Shown here: one piece after another, positions 45,526 to 57,000 of the stretch
Numbering within the stretch: the first letter of the stretch is position 1
Layout: each line of letters starts with the position of its first letter
Source of the DNA: Podocnemis expansa
Taxonomy: Eukaryota; Chordata; Testudines; Podocnemididae
Direction: 5' to 3'
Assembly (NCBI GenBank): GCA_007922195.1
Contig: ML682232.1
Location: forward strand, 2,145,514-2,209,513
DNA length: 64,000 nt
The notes under the pieces: generated by a model
Seen by the model: only the letters and a program-made list of their open reading frames with translations
Databases searched by the model: none
Told to the model about the DNA's origin: nothing
Position numbers and translations under genes: made by a program

Positions 45526-46079
45526 ATTCCCAAGGGAAATGGATTTCAGGATCAAGCTTGGAAATCCACATATCAGCTCATCTCATGGGCCCAAGCCTGC
45601 AATCTTCAATTCCCCATGAGTAGGAATCATGTGGGTTAGAGGGATTTGCAGGACCAGGACTGATATTTTAAATATAAAAACAGAAAGAACCTTGGGATCT
45701 GCTTTTTATAGTTTTTTCAACCTAAGATCTAAAGAAGCCTGTTCAGGTGAATCATCTTTAATGGGAATGATATATGAAAAAAATAGTACATGATTTATAC
45801 TGTAAGAGAATATTGATTCTACTGAAAAGCCATAGGCTTTTGTAGTAGAGTTTATCTTCTATACAATGTAAACAAATAGCAAAACCTTCATCTTGCCAGA
45901 TTTGGTCAAGGGCTGTTGACCCTTAAACCTGGAATACTTGCAAGAAACTGAGTAGTGTTGTAGTAAATGTCCTTCAGAAGAGGAAATGGGGTTCACTTCT
46001 GTGTTCTGATGTAATACAACTGGATTCCATTGGAAAAAAAAAGTTACTGTTGAACTTAGGTTTGTCTAGATAAGACCTG
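45526..46079. other. No recognised feature
   Basis: Unannotated AT-rich sequence. Confidence 0.4.
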
Positions 46080-46087
46080 ATAGCAGA

Positions 46088-46847
46088 CAGGGGTTAAAGT
46101 ATAATTTGGCAGGCACTGGAACCCTCCTAAATTTCCAGGCCCTCTTCCCACAGGTCTGGGCCCCCTACACATACCCTAGCTACTGCCCCCTGCTTCAGCT
46201 ATTGCCACACAAATACGTGTCCCCACCCCAGCTACTGCCCCCAAAATGCCTGCCACCCATCAGACCCCTTCTTCTCTGTGTCCTCTTTAGCTCCAATCCC
46301 CATTCCCTAAGACCCCATCTCCCCCATCTTCATTCCACCTCCTTCAGCCCTGTAACCCTCTTCATACCTCCCCAGGCCACCATTCTGACCCCTTCTTCCC
46401 ACCCCCCCCCACGCTTTCCCCGCCAGCTGCCTGCCTGTCCTCAGCCCTCCCCCTGGTTCCCTTACCTGCATTGCTGATGTGGCCAAGGAGCTGGGCGAGG
46501 GGCAGGGAGGTTGCAGCACTGGTGAGAGGGGACATGGGCCGGAGACTGGGTCTGGGCTACACACACTGCCCAGATCCAGCTGGAAGGGACGGGGCTGGTG
46601 CAGGTGCCGGGAAAAGGGTGGGGTGGGGTGCCGCGCTCACCCCAGCTTGCAGTCCCTTCCCTCAGCCGACCTTGGGGAGAACGCACTGGAATGCTGCGTT
46701 CCGGTACGTTCCTCTAGTCTTAGGGGGGCTCAGGAACACAGCCTTCTGGTGTGTTCCCCTATTTTTAGGGGCCCCGGAATGCTCTCCCCCCAAAAACAGG
46801 GCCCCTGGAACACTGTTCTCGGGCATTCCCCCTTACTTTAGTCCCTA
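46088..46847. mobile_element. hAT-type element, GGGGTTAAAGT family, copy 2
   Basis: The left end is CAGGGGTTAAAGTATAATTT; the right end ACTTTAGTCCCTA gives TAGGGACTAAAGT on the complement. A perfect 8-bp duplication ATAGCAGA lies at 46080-46087 and 46848-46855. At 760 bp it is longer than copy 1 (535 bp), mainly because of its C-rich body. The right part again carries diverged units with TTTTTAGGGGCC and GGAATGC/GGAACAC cores. Frames at 46106-46848 on both strands fall entirely inside and are low complexity. No transposase is encoded. Confidence 0.85.
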
Positions 46848-46855
46848 ATAGCAGA

Positions 46856-47993
46856 TATGGGTCTTAATGAAGCTGAGCACTTAAGAGAAGTTCTAAAACT
46901 CAGATTATCCATTTTCCTTGTCGAGCAACACTTAACGGAAAGCAATGAAAGCAGCAAATATTAAAGGTGTGTATTTCATTGTTGTTGCTACAAGTGTTAC
47001 TGTGCAGTTTTTAAATTACAAGTAATTGTAACATGATCTTTTTTTCATTTGTAACAACCTTTTGTAAGTAATAATAAACCAATCCTTACAATAATGCCAA
47101 AATTCCATCAGAATTTAATTACTGGCAGGGGGCAGAAAAAAGAAAACAGGCTGCCAGATGAATAGCTCCCCTAAAGCGTTTATTGTTTAATTATAGATTA
47201 AAGAAAGCTTTTGCTGCATTCTTTAAGATCAATATGAAGTACAGATCATTCATCAGTTCTGAAGGGCACTGGTGGTATGGATATGAATATTAAAAAGAAA
47301 ATGAAAGTAATAAGTAATTCTTATTGTCTGAAGATAATTATTTCAAATATGAATGTTGCATGCTGTAGTACATTCGATCCCATTCAAAAATAGTGTCCAC
47401 ATTATGGAATTTAGGAACACACTGAATAAATATGATGTAATTAGTAATCATACATATTCCTCAAGACTATAGTTTACTCAGTTAATTTTCTGTGTACTTT
47501 TAACCAATGTGTGAGCAAACTGTATTCTTATAGATGATATTTTGAGTTGCAAAGTGTCTTCATGACATAGCCAAGAACGTGGTTCACTGTCATATTTTTT
47601 TAAGTTACTGTGCGTATGTTGATGTTTTCCTTTTATTACACTGAAAATTAGCTTCTGAGATAGACTGTTACCCTTTGAGTTGCAAAATAACTTTTGTAAT
47701 ATAAAAGTAGTCAAAACCTGCTGTTCCATGTGAACAACTGAAATTGGATTCAGTTATAATTGAATAGAGTATTTCAATTCATTTAGTCTCATTGAACATT
47801 GGAACAGGTGTAGTAACTTAAATTTCATATTTAGGTGGTAGTAATTTTTCAGTTTTGTCTTAGCTGCCCTTACTTTGATCTACTGTAACTTTTTTGATGA
47901 ATTAAAATGGAGACTCAAAGGAAGAAAAGATGGTAGATTCTACTTCATAGATACATGGTTGAGTGGCATGGTTCCTTGTGGGTCTTGCTCAGG
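46856..47993. other. AT-rich unannotated stretch
   Basis: No gene or transposon was recognised. The part at 47040-47250 (containing CCATCAGAATTTAATTACTG and TTTATTGTTTAATTATAG) looks like a candidate conserved non-coding block by word composition only. Confidence 0.4.
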
Positions 47994-48128
47994 TAGAATC
48001 ATAGAATAGAATCATAGAAACTGGAAGGGACTATGAGAGGTCATTGAGTCCGGTCCTCTTCACTCATGTCAGGAGCAACTATCCTCTTAAACCATCTCTG
48101 ACAGATGTTCATCTAACCTGCTCTCAAA
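47994..48128 (-). mobile_element. CR1 LINE 3'-end fragment
   Basis: TAGAATCATAGAATAGAATC then GAAACTGGAAGGGACTATGA and GAGGTCATTGAGTCC are the inverted CR1 3' end and its ATTCTATG-like tail. The fragment continues through ATCTCTGACAGATGTTCATC and CTAACCTGCTCTCAAA, where a MITE begins. Confidence 0.7.
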
Positions 48129-48505
48129 GGGTCTGTCTACACTATGAGCTTAAGTTGTCTTACGGAGGCTTAAGTTGACTTAAGCTAAGCCCTAGCCACA
48201 TTTAGAAATCATTAAGTTGACTTAAAGGCTTCCTTAAGCTGACTTAATAACTCTCACTCTTTAAGTTGACTTACACATTGTCAACTTTATTAAGTCGACT
48301 TAATGCAATGTGGCCATCTATGTCGACTTACAAAGCCCTATGTAATAACATGTGCCTGCTAAAGTCAACTTAAGCAAACACATTTTTTATTAGGCACTTT
48401 CTTAAGTCGACTTAACTAACTGTAAGTCAATTTAAGAGAAGTGTGGACTCACTAAGTCAACTTAATAAAGTCAGCTTAACAAAGCCCTGTAGTATAGACA
48501 TAGCC
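48129..48505. mobile_element. PIF/Harbinger-like MITE, 377 bp
   Basis: The ends GGGTCTGTCTACACTA and TAGTATAGACATAGCC are inverted, and AAA flanks both ends (48126-48128, 48506-48508), compatible with a 3-bp duplication. The body is filled with variants of the palindromic word TTAAGTTGACTTAA or TTAAGTCGACTTAA in both directions. It lies within or at the edge of a CR1 3' fragment. No coding capacity. Confidence 0.75.
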
Positions 48506-48804
48506 AAAGAGAGCTGTTTCTTCATGCTCTTTGCTGAAACCCAGGTGTATTTTTTGAGCTTCTGGTGATGTTAAACTAGAAAAATGGACTTTGGTAAGGA
48601 AGTTGTGATTCCCCAGCCTTAACTGTGTCTTCTATCTTGATCGAAGACTTCCTTGGTATTGACCTTCTGTTAAAACATGTGAACCATCCCTGAAGCCCTA
48701 CCCCTGGATTTACATTCCCACTTTTTACTCAACACAGTGAGGATCTGAATATCAGCTCTCTGGTTTGAAACACAGCCAGGAACAGATTATTCTTATCATT
48801 TGTA
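48506..48804. other. No recognised feature
   Basis: Possible continuation of the CR1 fragment for a short distance, otherwise unannotated. Confidence 0.3.
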
Positions 48805-48900
48805 CTTCAGTCATGCCTGTAGGACCCAGTCTGAGGATCTGAGCCCCTCGTCATGCTAGGTGCAGTGCAAATAAGTAAAACAGTCTCTTCATCCAAGATC
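48805..48900 (+). mobile_element. Ancient L2/MIR-like fragment
   Basis: GGATCTGAGCCCCTCGTCAT then GCTAGGTGCAGTGCAAATAA and ACAGTCTCTTCATCCAAGAT follow the same phrase order as the fragment at 21957. Diverged, family uncertain. Confidence 0.5.
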
Positions 48901-50876
48901 TCAATCTTTAGAATTCTGATAAAATGTAACCCAGATAAACAGAGAAACCAGAGGTGGTGCAGGGCAGAGGACAATGTAATAACAGTAAGGATGTGTGGAT
49001 TTGTAGAAAATAGTAGTCTTATAGTCTTAAGCGGTTACATTTGTCACAGAATTACTTCAGTTGAGTGATTCTTTTAGGCATCACTTTTTGGCAATGTCAG
49101 AACTAATGCTAGAATTAGAACTAAGGTGAACATTTGAAATTGTAGCACTTTTCCCCCCTTTTTGGGTATGCTTAATTGGGTGAAATTTATCATTTCATAA
49201 AATTGGGGAGGGGAGAACAACATTAACTGTGCTATCCATGATACTTTACTGTGCAGTTCAGGAGAAAAAAAAAATAGTGGTTGCTAAGGCAATGGATGCA
49301 TCATATGACCCTAATTATACCTGAGAGACTGCACATTTTGTAGATAAGTAATATATCAGGTGACCTTTAATATCTGATTTAATAGTCTGACCTACCTGAT
49401 CTTGCAGTAAATTCTACACACAGACATAGTATCACCCAGAAAATGTTTGTATTTATTAAATACCTATTGTTTCTTTTTGCATTTTATCTTTGATAATAGT
49501 ATCATTTAGTATTTATCAGTACTAAGGAGGGCAAGATTTTTCTGAAAAGATGAGGAATTCAAAATGCAGAAGCTGGTTGTTTGGAAGTGTGCAATGATGG
49601 TTTAGGAAGTTTATGCTGAACCCAGATTTGGAGGTGTCTTATGCAGTGTAGAGAGTGAGCTGCAAAAACATTTAAAAATTAGGTTAAACAGATGAATCTC
49701 AAAAGGCTTTGAGGTACTCTTATCACTGTTCCAGCTCTGGGTGCAAAAATTCTTATTTCTCAACATAGATCTACAAAAACCACTACCTCACAATGAAGTC
49801 CGACATTGAGAAGTTGCGTGTATTTGCCAGTTAAAACAGCAGGCCAGCCAGACTTCCTAGCAACCAATGACACACATCTTTCTTGGATCTTTATCTCTTC
49901 CAATTTCATCATTTAGGAGAGCAGTCCTACTCTTTTGTTCCCTGTTTCCACACCCTAGCAAGGTTAATGTTTCCCTCACCTTTTTTAAAATTAAAAACAC
50001 TACAGAAGTATAACATTCAATTTAGCATTGTGTAGATTAATATAATAACCAAGGCTGGAATAAACTGATGAATAAGCCTGTCTCAGTCTCTGTTTACACT
50101 CTGTTAAAGGCTAAGTAGTTACAGAAGTGCTTGCCAATTCAGTATCAATTTGGAAAGAAGTCAGAGTCTAGTTAAGGCTACAGCAGAAAGTGACTTCTGG
50201 TGACAATGCTCATTTTGTGAAATTCCATTCTCCTACAGAAAGCCCAAGTACTCAGGCTACTTCACTTAGCCACAACTGCAGCCTGTTGGCTTGAGTGGTA
50301 ACTGCAGCTTCTTTGTGCCACTTTATGCAGGGTCATTGATCTGTTCCTGACCCCTTCAGTTCGTGCTTTGCTTTCGAATCTGAGTGGACCAATTCAGAGA
50401 TCGCTGTGCATGGTGTGTCTGCCTTCCTCCTTCACCATCCTCAGTTTTAAACTTTAAATAAATGTCTTTTGAGAGTGTTTGCTGTTTTTGTTTTCCTGTA
50501 AATTCTATTCCTGTTTGTAGGGCTAATACAAGACTTGGTCTAATACTGTACTTTCAGTCCAAGCAAAATAGAATAAACATATAATAGTTTTTCAGTACAA
50601 TTAGAAACTGCCAAAAAAGGCTGAGGGTTTCTTTTTTTTGGTTTGTTTTCTGTTCTTGTGCTTGTTTGTTTTTAAAAGATAATGAGAATAGGACAGCCTA
50701 TCCTGCAGGAGTTTCAAAAATATCTAAAGGTGTATTTTGATGATAGCCTTGGAGCTATTAGAGGCCATGGATAGTTGAGCTACATTTAAAAAATAGGTCC
50801 AAAAACATTTATATTTACCCAATAGCTTCCCACTCTTGAATATTTATTTCCCTGAAAGTGTGTCTTTAAAGATACA
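48901..50876. other. No recognised feature
   Basis: Nearly 2 kb without an open frame longer than about 70 codons and without recognisable repeat ends. Confidence 0.4.
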
Positions 50877-50887
50877 GAAGAAGGAGG

Positions 50888-50982
50888 TTCCAGGGGAGTA
50901 GCTGTGCTAATCTGTGTACAGTAAAAACAGTGAGAGTCCTGTGGCACCTTAAAGATTAACAAATTTTTTTGGGCATAAGCTT
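50888..50982 (-). mobile_element. PLE tail, truncated
   Basis: Minus-oriented PLE far end (TTCCAGGGGAGTAGCTGTG, AGAGTCCTGTGGCACCTTAA) ending at GGCATAAGCTT, before the hairpin. Flanks GAAGAAGGAGG (50877-50887) and AAGAAGAGGGAGG (from 50983) look like an imperfect target duplication. Confidence 0.65.
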
Positions 50983-51950
50983 AAGAAGAGGGAGGAAATG
51001 AAGGCTCATTTTGAAATATCATTTAGAATATAATATTAGTTAATAAAATTAAATACAAATGAATAAATATTTTAGTAAATTAAAATTAAATAAGATTTAG
51101 CTAATAAACCATATAAGATTAAGTCTGTCACTCCTTTCTACAGTGGGCAAGTGTTTGAATTAAAAAAAAAATTGGGCTGCTTCTGTGCCCCTTTTGCAAA
51201 TGAACTGAGTGATAGTCAAGAAATCGATCTATTTTAAAAGTATTAGGAATGTGTGCAGAAAGCAAATTTTGAACTTCAAAACATGAGTTTTTGTTATCTA
51301 ATGAGGGAACAGAAACACTAGATGTGGGCTACATGCCCAATCAAAACTTCTCTAATATTGAACAGTGAACAGCTCATGGACAATCAGTTGACCAAGAATT
51401 TTTCCACTGTTTAGGAAGAATTATTTTTTTCAAGAATAATTCTGAATAGTAAATAGGAGAAAATATTACATTGAGGAGAACAATTTGCCCATCCCCGCCA
51501 AATATCCACATTCTACTAGATGGAGACTTCTGAATCACATATGGTAAGCACTATTCTTGCAGGTGTGCTCTTGGTTTTTGTGAGGGTTATACAGAACACA
51601 CCCTTAGCAGATGTAGTATAATTGTTATAGGTTTCAATTCCTTTGATGAAATGAGCTTTTCAGAGTGTAATGTTCATAGTAATGTAGCTACAATATAGTA
51701 ATAGAATCCTAAAAGGTACACTACAATGCTGCTTTATAATAAATGGCTTTATTGCTCCTACCTCCAGTCTTCTGGATAAATTACTTCTTTCTGACACCTT
51801 GCTTCAATACACATTTTGTATGTCTTTCATGAATAACATTATAGGCACCATTATCACAATGTACTTTTATGGATGTTCTTTAGTAACCCAGAAATTAATG
51901 CACTGTATCAATATTTTAAAATGCTTCTAAAGCTTTACATGTAATAATGG
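50983..51950. other. No recognised feature
   Basis: Very AT-rich; nothing supported. Confidence 0.4.
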
Positions 51951-51954
51951 GATG

Positions 51955-52255
51955 AAGTGTAGTGTGGGGTTTAAAGTATGAGATTGGGGTTGTATTCTTA
52001 GCTTTGTCACACACATCTTGTGTGATCTTAGCCTGTCATGCAGGCCAGCTTTTGAGTCAGAGTGCTATTCACTGTGGGAGCAGTCTTGACTAAAAATGGG
52101 ACTGTTCCAAGAGATGTTCCAATAATGGCAGAATCTGGCTTTTACATTCACAATACCCAATGCATGTGTGTAAAATAGGGACAGCACTTTAGCTCATGAG
52201 GGGTTTTGGGACTTAGTTAAAGCACTTTGTCTTAATCAAAAAGAAGAGATGATAG
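51955..52255 (+). mobile_element. MIR/CORE-SINE-like remnant
   Basis: GTATGAGATTGGGGTTGTAT, CACATCTTGTGTGATCTTAG, GTGTAAAATAGGGACAGCAC and TGAGGGGTTTTGGGACTTAG follow MIR order. An insertion or divergence lengthens the middle. Boundaries are approximate. Confidence 0.5.
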
Positions 52256-52334
52256 AAGTGCATTGTGTTACTAGTACAGCATGCTAAATGCACAGAGGTC
52301 TCATCAGAATGGTTTCAAGTGACTGGCTTAGAGA

Positions 52335-52877
52335 GAGGCAATCCCGGCATGTGTTCCATGAGTGGCACACAAGCGCATTTGTAGTGGCACGTGGCGCCCT
52401 CTGTGGCACCTTCAAAATTACCACTCCTGCCACTGAAACCACTCTGGGCAGTTTCTTTCAGCAGTGGCTGGGGTAGAGGTCCCCAGGCACGTTGTGGAAA
52501 GAAGCCACCTGGAGTGGCTTCTCTTGGCAGTGTACGAGGTGAGGGTCCCCAGGAATGTCACAGAAGGAAGCTGCCTGAAGTGGCTCCTTTCAGTGGCAGT
52601 TGAGTCTTGAGGCAGGGATCCCAGGTGGAAAGAAGTCGCTCTAAGCAGCTTTCAGCAGTGTGCCTGGCGACCCCTGTCCTAGCTGCTGCTGAAAGAAGCT
52701 GCTTGGAGTGGCTTTCTACATGGGGGTGGGGGAGGCACACTAGCCATGGGTGCTGCTGAATTTTCAGGTGGTGACCATTTTTGAGGTCTTTTTTGATGGA
52801 GGGGGGCTGTTCACATGGGCTGAGGATCGGGGAGGAGGGGCCAGCACAGGGGTCAGAAAAGGCTGCCAACCCTTAAC
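52335..52877. mobile_element. hAT-type element related to the one at 29229
   Basis: Read on the minus strand, GGGTTGGCAGCCTTTTCTGA, CCCCTGTGCTGGCCCCTCCT and a later CTGAAAATTCAGCAGCACC-like segment follow the order of the 29229 element. The plus strand shows the same spaced GAAAGAAGC and GGAGTGGCTT units. Ends are worn (GGCAATCCCGGCATGTG on the left; CCAACCCTTAACAGG on the right) and no target duplication was identified. Confidence 0.6.
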
Positions 52878-54199
52878 AGGGTGGATGATCCTTTTAATGG
52901 TCAGCTAGCCCCCTTTGATTATCAGGTCCAACTGAGAAAGGGTCAAGGTGTTCTGTATAAAGTGCTGAGATAGCTCAGTTGAGGAGGGGGCTTGAGAAGA
53001 GAAGGTGGTTTCTGCGAGCAGCACTGGAGCACAAAGAAAGAAGGGAGAGGGCAGCAGAGTGAAAAACTTGTGGCTCTCAACAGCCTATTTTGCTGCTGAG
53101 GTTTGCCAGAATTAATAGAACAGTGCTCTGGAGGAAGGGCCTAAAATGTGGCAATGAACCCTTAGGAGGCTGGGGAGACAGGCCAGCACTTACAATGACA
53201 AATAACATTTCCAGCTGCACTCAATGTAAATTGAAAGTCTTCAGTCAGTTCCAGAGGAGCATGTGCATGATCGGTTATTAAAAAATAAATGATCAGATTG
53301 TTGCTGTGAAGTCAGTGAAGCTAGGATTTCACTTCTGGTGTGTTCCTGCACACACTGAACTGAAGTAATAGATGAGAGGCTCTCTCTTGCTTTTGGTTGC
53401 TTAGGTACCAACAACTTTAGATCTAATCATCTTCTTTAAAGACTGACTGATCTAGACAGCAATTGGCTAAACAGGTTTTTTTTTTTCCTGCTAAAGTGGA
53501 CACTTAAGAATAGAACTGACAAATCAATCTCCAAGGTAAAGAGTGCAAGAGCGGTCAAGTGTCTGTGCAGCAAGACTTAAACTGATTGGCTACAGTTGAC
53601 TTGGATTGACAAGCTAGTCTAGCTTATGGTATGCACAGCAGGCAAAGAGCTTTAAAGAGAGTGTTTCTTCAGAATACTTAAGTGTTTAAGCCACAAATTT
53701 GGCCATGGAGGGTAGATGCTGGACTACACAGACCATTCTATAAGGTAGTTGTGTTTCTGTGTTTCTTTTGCCTATCAAGTAAACAAATACCTCACTCTGT
53801 TTTGCCAAGTAGGTAAATGCAGAATTGATTTTCTACTACATTTATACTTGAAATAAAAATATACAACGCTTTGTCATTTTTAATGCATATTTTCCATACA
53901 CATTGAATTAACTCAGGTTTACAATTTAGCCCACAGTCTTACTGATTTGGGATCTTACCAGAATTTTGTAAAGAGTTTTTCCATTCACTTGTAAGCTACA
54001 GTAACCATTATATTGGCCATTGGGAAATAAAAACCAAAGAAGATGAAACCTGAATTTCTTGGAGTCTTTTCTACAGAAAATTTTATTTATAATATCATTG
54101 CAATATATACATCATCCAAAAATTTGCATGCTATTGGCTTGTGTATGGGTAATTTGCTACCTGTTGAATGCTAAAAGGGCTCTAAAGGAGTTGGGAGTG
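52878..54199. other. No recognised feature
   Basis: The part at 52930-53270 is purine-rich and may be an unrecognised repeat; an A-box-like GATAGCTCAGTTGAGG (near 52970) has no B box. The rest is AT-rich. Confidence 0.35.
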
Positions 54200-54207
54200 G
54201 ATTAGAC

Positions 54208-55372
54208 CATTGGTTCCCAACCAGTGTGCCGCAGCAACACCCAGAGTGTGCTGCGAGCATCCTGGAGAGCTGGAGTTAAAGTTCCCTCCCTGCTCAGCCC
54301 AGCCACGTGGCCTGTGCAGGGCTGGGAAAAGGCAGGGGTTAAAGTAAGGGGAAAGGCGCCAGAACACAGTTCCAGGACCCCCTATTTTTAAGCAGGCAGC
54401 ATTCTGGCCCCCCTAAAAATAGTGGAAGGCACTAGAACACGAAGTTCCAGGGGTCCCCCTAAAAGTAGCATAAGCAGCTGGACTGCAGAGTTCCAGTGGC
54501 TCCACCTTAAACCCTGCTCCACCTTAAGCCCAGCCAGCAGAAAGCTGCGGCAGGATGGGAGTGTGTGAATCTCCCCCTGCAGGGTGGCGCAGCTTGTGTC
54601 AGCAGCCTGCAAACAGCCCAGGTAAGGGCTTTGGGGGGGGGGGGGCTGCTGGGGAGTGTGTGGGGCAGGTTGTGTGTGTGTGTGTCTGTGTGTAGCAGAA
54701 GTAAGTGAAAGTGGATGTGTAGCTGTGGAGTTGTGGCATGGCTGTTTGGTAGGGGGAGGCTGTGTAGCTGGGGGGTGGGGTGGCTGTGTGTGTGGGGGGC
54801 ATAGCTGGGGGCTGGAGGCCTAGTTCTGGTCCCTGCAGTGATGGGAGGGTCCATCATGGGCAGCAGGAGGCTGGGGGAGGGGAGGATGGGACCCACTGGG
54901 GTGGGAGGGAGCAGCAGTGGGGTGAGGATTTTCCCTGGGTGGCAGGGAGCCACTGTGGAGAAAGGGAAGTGGGTGCTGTGCCATGCTCCTATGCCCTACC
55001 TTCCCACTGATCAGGTTGCCCCTGGTCCCCCACACAAAGCCACTCTTGTTCTCCCTTCCTCTCTTGCCACCCTTGTGCTGTTCCCCACATGGCTGCCCTT
55101 GTCCTCTTTTGCCACACCTGCCCTGCTCTGTGCCCCCCACACTCACTCCTGCCACTGCACATGACACCTTACCTCCCCTCTTTTGCACCCGTGCTCTGCT
55201 AGCTCTACTACCCCACATAGCAGCATTTCCAAAACACTCTGCCATGGTTCATGAATATCCATAAGCAATTTAAATTCATTTGAACATTCATAAGTTCTTT
55301 AATGATAGTGTGTCTTGAAAAATTTGAAGGTATCAATGTGTGCCACAACAGAGAAAAGGTTGGGAACCACTG
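54208..55372. mobile_element. hAT-type element, 1,165 bp, perfect duplication
   Basis: The left end CATTGGTTCCCAACCAGTG and right end AAAGGTTGGGAACCACTG are inverted. A perfect 8-bp duplication GATTAGAC lies at 54200-54207 and 55373-55380. It is the longest complete non-autonomous hAT in the window. The centre is GT- and GC-rich and yields overlapping frames of up to 148 codons on both strands without any transposase motif. A GGGGTTAAAGT-family segment seems nested at 54333-54516. Confidence 0.85.
54333..54516. mobile_element. GGGGTTAAAGT-family segment nested in a hAT
   Basis: CAGGGGTTAAAGTAAGGGG opens the segment and CCACCTTAAACCCTG closes it, roughly inverted. Between them are several diverged units with CTATTTTTAAG, CCCCTAAAAATAG and GTTCCAGG cores, like the right part of copies 1 and 2. 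The left C-rich body of those copies is absent. The flanking 8 bases do not match. Confidence 0.5.
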
Positions 55373-55380
55373 GATTAGAC

Positions 55381-55827
55381 ATATCTTTTAGCTAAATGAT
55401 GGACTGGGAGAAAATATGTAACAATTCAATAAAAAAGCAAAAGCTGACCCAAAGATAGAGCTAGGGGCCAAATTATGTAACCAAGATGATGATGATGTAA
55501 CTAAGAGCAAAATTTGACTTTGAAATTTTTGAATTTCAAGTTTTAGGGACTTTTTTTCCCTTTAACTATAGAACTACATGTATTAGGCAAATACAGTAAT
55601 TATCAACCCCACTGTAAGAAAGCAGGGAAATCTCTATGTGAGTCCTCATTCAAACTTTGCAACCTAAAGCCATTTCATGTTTGCTGCTTTGTCACCTGTA
55701 TCCAACACCATCCATGATACACGTACTTCCACCTCCCCACACAATTATAGCTAAGTTGAGTGGTTAGAAATAGCTTTATTCTTATATTCTGAATGTTGAA
55801 TTGATTCCATGTTGAAGTAGATGATTA
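55381..55827. other. No recognised feature
   Basis: Unannotated sequence between two hAT elements. Confidence 0.4.
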
Positions 55828-55835
55828 GTATATAT

Positions 55836-56734
55836 CAGAGGTTCCCAACCCCTGGCCCATGGGTGGGGCTTTTGAAAGTGGCCTGTGCTCCCAGGGCAAA
55901 CCAAAGGCAAGGGGGAAGAGCCCAGAGCCTGGCTTCTGGGTTGGCCTGCCATGCCCCCATGGTAAAGCAACTAACCCAGAGGCTGGACTCCACACTCCTA
56001 CCCTGCCCCTTGCCTTCAGCTTGCTGCCAAAGGCAGAGGCAGGGGATGGGGGTCAGCAGTATGGGTCCTGGGCAGGGCCAGATCAAGGCTTGGGGAGGCC
56101 CAGGGCTGCCCCCTTGTGGGGTACCCTCATTTCCCCTCTGTTGGGGGGTGGGGTCGGGGGTTTTAGGCCCCTGGCCAACCTGATGCTGCCAGAAGGGGTT
56201 CGTGGGGGCCGCAGAAGGGGACTTGAAGGGCCATGGGGTGGCCATGCTGGTGGGAGCTACAAGCTGGTGCTGCTGCCAGGTGGGCCCTGCAAGCCAGCGC
56301 TGCTGTGTGGGGGGGCACAAGCTGTCCACAAGCTCTGCCACCTTGACCTGCTAGCCTCACACTGACACCGTCCTCCCGTCTTGTGTCTGCATGCAGCCCT
56401 TTCAAAAAAAGGAAAAAAGCCCCAACCCCCCCCCCCTTTAAAAATTATTTCTGTAAAATTTTAAATTAATCAAATTATTAAATTTTATATTGTTCAAATT
56501 ATTAAATTTTAAATAAAAGTTTTAAATCTGCACTCACATTTTAAGAAAACCTTTTTAAAATAATTTCAGTTAAAATTAATTTAAATTTAATTTTTAATTT
56601 AATGTAATTGGAAAAATTAACTTAAATTGTAATAATTTGGTTTTAATTTAATTTTAATTAACTAGACTGGTGGCCCTTCAGGGTTGTATAAATTATGTTT
56701 GTGGCCCTCTAGCCAAAAAGGTTGGGAACTACTG
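55836..56734. mobile_element. hAT-type element, 899 bp
   Basis: The left end CAGAGGTTCCCAACCCCTGG and right end AAAAGGTTGGGAACTACTG are inverted. Flanks GTATATAT (55828-55835) and GTGTATAT (56735-56742) form an 8-bp duplication with one mismatch. The left half is GC-rich (frames up to 168 codons on both strands, no domain) and the right half is built of AATTTAAATT-like AT-rich words, giving an abrupt composition change at about 56400. No transposase is encoded. Confidence 0.85.
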
Positions 56735-57000
56735 GTGTATATGGTCTATGTTCATAGCTGATGATTATGCTTGAAAGTGGTTTGCTGGATTATTGCTGAT
56801 GTATACATTCTCAAACACTTTTATGCACTTCATTTTTCAGTTCTATTGCCCATGATTGGAAATTTGTTACTGATGAAAATACACTATATGTAAACTCCTT
56901 AGTGTTCATCAGGTATCTTTTCTATGCATAGCTTTCATGTACTTTTATCCTGACTTCAGCACAAGTTAATAATCAAATAAGATCCAATATTGAATCATAG

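Noticed and set aside
52960..53000. Second A-box-like string
   Set aside because: GATAGCTCAGTTGAGG has no B box downstream, so neither a tRNA nor a tRNA-derived SINE is supported.
54507..55264. Frames of up to 148 codons on both strands
   Set aside because: Low-complexity GT/GC-rich interior of the 1,165-bp hAT; no domain.
55821..56405. 168-codon frames on both strands
   Set aside because: They fall inside the 899-bp hAT, are Gly/Pro-rich and have no transposase motif.
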